DNA from: Lachnospiraceae bacterium
GTDB taxonomy: Bacteria; Bacillota_A; Clostridia; Lachnospirales; Lachnospiraceae
NCBI GenBank assembly: GCA_009911175.1
Contig: QXWX01000071.1
Coordinates: 1 to 36,042, forward strand
DNA: 36,042 bases
Direction of reading: 5' to 3'
Shown piece after piece: positions 32,008 through 36,042 of the stretch. Below the pieces are notes generated by a model. The model had not been told where the DNA came from and made no database searches. It saw only the letters and a list, made by a program, of their open reading frames with translations. Numbering within the stretch: position 1 is the first letter of the stretch; each line of letters starts with the position of its first letter. The position numbers and the translations under genes are program-made.

Positions 32008-34498
32008 CAATACCGCAGTCATCCAGAGTATGGCCAGGCGTTCCTTCCGGACCAACCGCCGACGGAATATCAGCATTTTTCTGGCAATCCTGTTTTCTAC
32101 CTTTTTACTGTTCTGCGTTTTTACAGTAGGGATCACTTTTTTTGAAATGCAGCGGACACAGAATATCCGGCTTCATGGCGCAGATTTTGACGCGTATCTG
32201 TACGGACTGACCCCGGAGCAGGAGAAGCTGTGCCGGGAAAATCCCGACATCCTGCACTCCGGGATTGAGGCGGTAGCCGGCTACGTGGTGGAGACCGATC
32301 AGAATGATACGCCGGATGCCGGACTGATCTGGGACGATGAAGTCTGCTGGGAGGAAATGCGAGGGCCCGGCAGGACCTGGATGGAGGGGCATTATCCACG
32401 GGAGTACAATGAGGTGCTGGTCAAAAGGGACTGCCTCAGGGCCTGCGGCCTGGAAGGATTAAAAACAGGGGATACCTTTACCATGACCTACGGCACCGGC
32501 TCGGGGGAATTTACAGGGGAGTTTCGGATCTCCGGCATGTGGGACGGATACGGGGCCAAAAATGTTTGTTTTGTGTCCAAAGCTTTTTACGACCAGACCG
32601 GGGAGGAGCTGTCTAATGTAGGCTCCGGACGGTATATGATCGATTTTAAGCAAACGTACATGACACGGGCGAAGCAGGAGGCATTTACTGAGAGCCTGAA
32701 CCTGGAAAAGCAGCAGAACCTGTTTTTTAATTCGGAATATGAGTCTTCGGTTCAGGTCCTTGGGGGCATCTTGGGGCTGGCCGCTATCGCCTGTCTGTGC
32801 TCCTACCTGCTGATCTACAATATCATGTACCTTTCTGTTTCCGGAAACATCCGGTATTACGGGCTGCTGCAGACCGTAGGAATGTCGGGAAGGCAGATCC
32901 GCTGTCTGGTGCGGCGGCAGCTGGCCATTCTTGCGGCGGCGGGAATTGGGGGCGGTCTGCTTGCCGGAACCGGCGTGTCCTTCTGGGTGATCCCCTCGGT
33001 TGTGAGATCCATGGGAGTCTATCTGGGAGAAAATGAACGCGTCCGGGTGGCATTTCACCCCGCGGTGCTGCTTCTGGCAGTGCTTCTGTCCGGGCTGACG
33101 GTATTTGCGGCAGGGTACAGACCGGCACGGATCGCGGAAGCCGCGTCCCCGGTGGAGGCGCTGGGATACCGTCCGGCGCAGTCCGGGAAGCGAAGCCGCG
33201 GGACCGGGCGGGGCGGCATCCTGTGGCGTCTGGCAAAGGAGCAGCTCATGAAGGATAAAAAGAAATCCGGAATGGTGATCCTGTCTCTGTCTGTCGGATT
33301 GTCGCTGTTTTTGTGTCTGGTCACCCTGCTGGACAGCCAGGCGGCACGGACGATCGTGTCCAACTACATGGATATGGACATGGTGCTGGTGAATAAGACT
33401 CTGAAAAAAGAAGACCGGGAGGATTGGCGGCAGGTGATGGACGAGGAATTTCTCAGGGGACTGAAAGAGAAAGAAGCTCTGGAAGAGGTCCACGAGGTAT
33501 TGTGCGCGGAGATCCTGGTCCCCTGGGAACCGGATTTTTCAGAAATGTGGATGAAAGAGTTTTATGACATGTGGATGCCATATGAGACTTATGAGGAGGG
33601 CAGGAAGAAATATCAGGAACACCCGGAGGAATACAGTTCCTTCCTGGTGGGGATCAATGAGGCGGAGTTCTCCTATCTGAACAGTACGCTGGCGCAGCCT
33701 GTGGATGAGGAAGCATTTTTACGCGGAGAGACCTGCATCCTGTACCGGGACAATCTGGATTTTAAGGACAGGGATGTACAGGGAAAGGAAGTGACCTGCG
33801 CAGCCTTTGAGGATCCGGAGCATATGAGGACATTTCAGATCTCAGGCCTGACGGATGAGTATTATTATACCGGAGGTCTGGCCAGCTTCGCTCCTACAGT
33901 GATCGTCAGTAGCCGTGCCCTGCGGGAATTTTCAGAGCATCCCTTTGTGTTTAAGGTCAGCCTCCGCTACCGGCAGGAGTATGATGAAGAGATGGAGGCG
34001 GAGCTTCGGCGGATGGTCGAAGACAGCGGTTACTCCAATCACATTTCCTGCGAATCCAAGCTGGATGAGATGAAGACCGTGAAAAAGGCTCAGGGAAATA
34101 TGATGGAGGTGGGACTTGGGATCGTGCTGATCCTGGCCCTGATCGGGATTTTGAATTATGTGAATACGCTGGTGGGAAATATCCGGAGCCGGGAGCTGGA
34201 GATCACAGTCATGGAAAGTGTCGGCATGAGCGCAAAGCAGGTTCGGAAGATGCTGGTGCTGGAAGGGCTTCTGTTCGCGGGCGGCTCCCTGCTCGTCACC
34301 TGGACGGCCGGGCTGGCGGCAACCTGTGCGCTGTACCAGTCCATGAATTACCGGAAGGTACCCTTTGCGGTACCGGCGCTTCCGATGGCGGCGGCATCGG
34401 CACTTGTGCTGGCAGTATGCGCGGCGGTGCCGCTGATGGCTTACCGGAGTATGGAAAAAAAAGGAACGGTGGTGGAGAGGCTGCGGGGAGTGGAGTGA
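31994..34498 (+). CDS. Large FtsX-family ABC permease (two FtsX domains)
   Basis: 834 residues, the partner of the preceding ATPase. An N-terminal helix (NISIFLAILFSTFLLFCVF, residues 25-44) is followed by a large extracellular domain to about 250. Next comes a first FtsX permease block (YGLLQTVGMSGRQIRCLVRR) near 290-420, then a second extracellular region, and a C-terminal FtsX block (NYVNTLVGNIRSRELEIT, SVGMSAKQVRKML) with three more helices. The layout is that of BceB/YxdM-like or lipoprotein-handling permeases in Firmicutes. I start at the ATG at 31994 because an open frame to 31814 runs through the ATPase gene; its site (AAAGGCGGT) is weak, fitting coupled translation. Confidence 0.9.
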   Translation: MLKNNNTAVIQSMARRSFRTNRRRNISIFLAILFSTFLLFCVFTVGITFFEMQRTQNIRLHGADFDAYLYGLTPEQEKLCRENPDILHSGIEAVAGYVVETDQNDTPDAGLIWDDEVCWEEMRGPGRTWMEGHYPREYNEVLVKRDCLRACGLEGLKTGDTFTMTYGTGSGEFTGEFRISGMWDGYGAKNVCFVSKAFYDQTGEELSNVGSGRYMIDFKQTYMTRAKQEAFTESLNLEKQQNLFFNSEYESSVQVLGGILGLAAIACLCSYLLIYNIMYLSVSGNIRYYGLLQTVGMSGRQIRCLVRRQLAILAAAGIGGGLLAGTGVSFWVIPSVVRSMGVYLGENERVRVAFHPAVLLLAVLLSGLTVFAAGYRPARIAEAASPVEALGYRPAQSGKRSRGTGRGGILWRLAKEQLMKDKKKSGMVILSLSVGLSLFLCLVTLLDSQAARTIVSNYMDMDMVLVNKTLKKEDREDWRQVMDEEFLRGLKEKEALEEVHEVLCAEILVPWEPDFSEMWMKEFYDMWMPYETYEEGRKKYQEHPEEYSSFLVGINEAEFSYLNSTLAQPVDEEAFLRGETCILYRDNLDFKDRDVQGKEVTCAAFEDPEHMRTFQISGLTDEYYYTGGLASFAPTVIVSSRALREFSEHPFVFKVSLRYRQEYDEEMEAELRRMVEDSGYSNHISCESKLDEMKTVKKAQGNMMEVGLGIVLILALIGILNYVNTLVGNIRSRELEITVMESVGMSAKQVRKMLVLEGLLFAGGSLLVTWTAGLAATCALYQSMNYRKVPFAVPALPMAAASALVLAVCAAVPLMAYRSMEKKGTVVERLRGVE

Positions 34499-34709
34499 AG
34501 TGCGGGGGCCTTAAATGAACGGCGCTAATCGTCCCCTGCTCTGGCTGACCAGAGAGACCTTGTCGGTCAAACTATTCTTTCTTATTCTTTGAAAAAGTTA
34601 CTGTTTTACTCAAATATGTTCAGTTTTTAAAGTGGTAAACCTTACGGATTTGTGCTATTCTTTTATGTAAGAAATTCATTTTTAGAACAGTCAACAAAGG
34701 AGGGGGAGC
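34499..34709. other. Intergenic stretch, weak structure only
   Basis: A small hairpin CTCTGG/CCAGAG lies near 34540-34555 and the rest is AT-rich with a GTTACTG near 34600. No terminator with a T-run and no convincing promoter is seen. Confidence 0.4.
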
Positions 34710-36005
34710 ATGGAACTAAAACGTGACATTTACAAGGAATTACTTGCGTGGAAAAGTAAAAGCAATCATAAGGTTCTGGAACTTGAGGGAGCGCGTCAGG
34801 TCGGAAAAACATATATTCTGGAAAAATTTGCAAAAAAAGAGTATCAGAGTCATGTCTATATTAATATGATCGGAAGTTCGGGCAAGGATTTTCTGCAGTG
34901 TCTCGAAACGGCTGCAAGCTGGGAGCCGGGGAAGAAGCGGGAAAACAATCCGGTTTATAAAGCGTTCCAGCTATACGACCCTGATTTTTCAGATTGTGAA
35001 GATCTGCTGATCGTGATTGACGAAATCCAGGAATCATCTGTTGTATATAGTAAGATCAGGGAATTTGCCAGAGATTTTAAGGCACATTTTATTGTGACGG
35101 GGTCTTATCTTGGAAAAACACGGGAAAAAGAGTATTTTCTTTCAGCCGGGGACACAGAGGTGCTTACAATGACCACGCTTACATTTCCTGAATTTCTGGA
35201 TGCGTTTCATAGGCGCGGACTATACGAATCCATTGACTTATATGGTGGATCGGATCATGCCGGATATGATGAATTAAAATCATACTTTCATATTTATCTA
35301 CAGATTGGCGGATATCCGGAGGTTGTAACCACATATTTGGAAAGCAGAAGCATTCCGGATTGTGAAGCAATGATAAGCAATCTGATCCAGATATTTGTCA
35401 AAGAATCTTCAAGATACTTTGACAGCCCATTAGAATTGCAAATGTTTGAAAAGATATTTTCTTCGATCGCGGCAACTCTTCTGAAAGAAAAAAAAGGAAC
35501 GCCGGATCTGACCACAGATTTGACGAAGATCATTTTTAAAGAAGAAAGCGGGAGAATTACAAAAAAAATGACGAACTATGCCATCAGCTGGCTGTTTTTG
35601 TCGCACCAGATTGGCTATTGCAGTATGAGTGTGGATTGCAGTAATCTGGATATTGTAGATAACTGCCGGTATTACTTTAATGATTTGGGGGTAGCAGGCT
35701 ATTTTCTGAAGCTGACTGGAGAGCCATTGAGTATCATTGAAGGGGTTCTGTGTGAAAATTTTGTCTACCTTGAGCTTGTCAGACGGATTCGGAAACAGGA
35801 AATAGCCGGCCAGGTGCCATGGTTTGCCATAGATAAAAGGACAAGCGGTGAATTGGATTTTTATGTCAGAAGCCGGATAGACAACATGGATTACGGCCTG
35901 GAAGTAAAAAGAGGGAAAAACAGGGCAAATACAGCAAATGCTCTGCTGGAAAGAGGAAAGCTGGATTTTATTGTCTGTATAATGGGGTTAAAACCCTCGC
36001 CTTAA
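34710..36005 (+). CDS. AAA_14/DUF4143 ATPase, C-terminus altered by a palindromic repeat
   Basis: 431 residues of the widespread bacterial AAA_14-DUF4143 family. Seen: Walker A LEGARQVGKTYIL (residues ~25-37), Walker B DLLIVIDEIQES, FIVTGSYLGK, TFPEFLDAF, then the DUF4143 domain with GGYPEVV and RTSGELDFYVRSR, the nuclease-like 'G-x-x-D-F/V-x-V' end that resembles PD-(D/E)xK folds, and LEVKRGKNR. Family proteins usually go on 15-25 residues after the equivalent of KLDFIV and end in a hydrophobic strand (e.g. 'P-x-Y-L'); here the frame ends CIMGLKPSP in the hairpin at 35982-36030. The function of the family is unsettled (stress, mobile-element or defence roles proposed). ATG behind AAGGAGGGGGAGC. 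Confidence 0.88.
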   Translation: MELKRDIYKELLAWKSKSNHKVLELEGARQVGKTYILEKFAKKEYQSHVYINMIGSSGKDFLQCLETAASWEPGKKRENNPVYKAFQLYDPDFSDCEDLLIVIDEIQESSVVYSKIREFARDFKAHFIVTGSYLGKTREKEYFLSAGDTEVLTMTTLTFPEFLDAFHRRGLYESIDLYGGSDHAGYDELKSYFHIYLQIGGYPEVVTTYLESRSIPDCEAMISNLIQIFVKESSRYFDSPLELQMFEKIFSSIAATLLKEKKGTPDLTTDLTKIIFKEESGRITKKMTNYAISWLFLSHQIGYCSMSVDCSNLDIVDNCRYYFNDLGVAGYFLKLTGEPLSIIEGVLCENFVYLELVRRIRKQEIAGQVPWFAIDKRTSGELDFYVRSRIDNMDYGLEVKRGKNRANTANALLERGKLDFIVCIMGLKPSP

Positions 36006-36030
36006 GGCGAAACCTTTAGGTCAACCCCAT
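35982..36030. repeat. Nested palindromic repeat ending the DUF4143 gene
   Basis: Outer arms ATGGGGTT (35982-35989) and AACCCCAT (36023-36030) enclose a perfect 14-bp palindrome TCGCCTTAAGGCGA (35997-36010). The gene's final seven codons and stop (36003-36005) lie inside it. A T-run is lacking, so it is not a standard terminator; an inserted repeat is likelier. Confidence 0.75.
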
Positions 36031-36042
36031 AACCTCAAGTTT

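Noticed and set aside
32459..33493. 344-codon minus-strand frame opposite the FtsX permease
   Set aside because: Shadow; no start signal, low-complexity His/Gln/Arg composition.

Overview
The window reads as a low-to-mid-GC Clostridia chromosome, most likely a gut Lachnospiraceae. The reasons are a tyrosyl T-box leader, strong AGGAGG ribosome binding sites with several TTG/GTG starts, a UPF0397/ECF module with a fused double ATPase, an M42 peptidase, and many short structured intergenic repeats. No rRNA, tRNA, CRISPR array, complete insertion sequence or prophage was seen.

Layout. 1-339 is the tail of an FtsX-type permease. 422-2308 is a promoter, an enlarged tyrosine T-box leader carrying a three-copy tandem repeat, and tyrS. 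2309-3965 is a retron: about 550 nt of strongly structured non-coding DNA followed by a retron reverse transcriptase with the NAxxH, YCDD and VTG motifs. 4059-5024 holds a small conserved protein and an orphan ECF substrate-binding component. 5053-6285 (minus) is a class-A beta-lactamase-like secreted protein. 6711-8319 holds a Nif11-like peptide, a sigma-factor/HAAS membrane-protein fusion remnant, and a PadR regulator. 8335-8969 is a decayed ATPase plus partner module. 8995-10761 holds a PfkB sugar kinase and endonuclease III, followed by a fragment of a PBECR4-like gene and an XRE regulator (minus). 11605-13068 is an orphan MoxR-type ATPase.

The centre (13238-23191) looks like one regulon. 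A divergent GntR/FCD regulator faces an operon of M42 aminopeptidase, a complete Opp/Dpp-type importer (binding lipoprotein, two permeases, two ATPases), an AprA-like flavoprotein and a two-cluster ferredoxin, closed by a strong terminator. Uptake of a peptide-like or otherwise conjugated substrate, hydrolysis, and a flavin/iron-sulfur redox step is the simplest reading; the substrate is unknown. A TlpA-like lipoprotein and a Gfo/Idh/MocA dehydrogenase follow.

25394-30743 is a second operon with a near-consensus promoter: nucleoside hydrolase, SAM hydroxide adenosyltransferase, and a complete ECF transporter (UPF0397 S component, double ATPase, EcfT). It suggests a nucleoside/SAM-linked salvage unit. 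31210-34498 is an ABC ATPase/FtsX permease pair. 34710-36005 is an AAA_14/DUF4143 ATPase whose end lies inside a palindromic repeat.

The most unusual content is (i) the retron with an apparently very long structured leader, (ii) a 43-nt promoter-proximal element shared at 91-95% by two unrelated loci (6451-6494 minus, 30874-30916 plus), (iii) a 148-bp MITE-like element with terminal inverted repeats, a 7-bp duplication and a resembling uninterrupted site elsewhere in the window, (iv) a dispersed 23-bp repeat that supplies or abuts stop codons at three loci, and (v) several gene remnants (sigma/HAAS fusion, ATPase module, PBECR4 fragment). Functions come from motif recognition only; no database search or folding was run.
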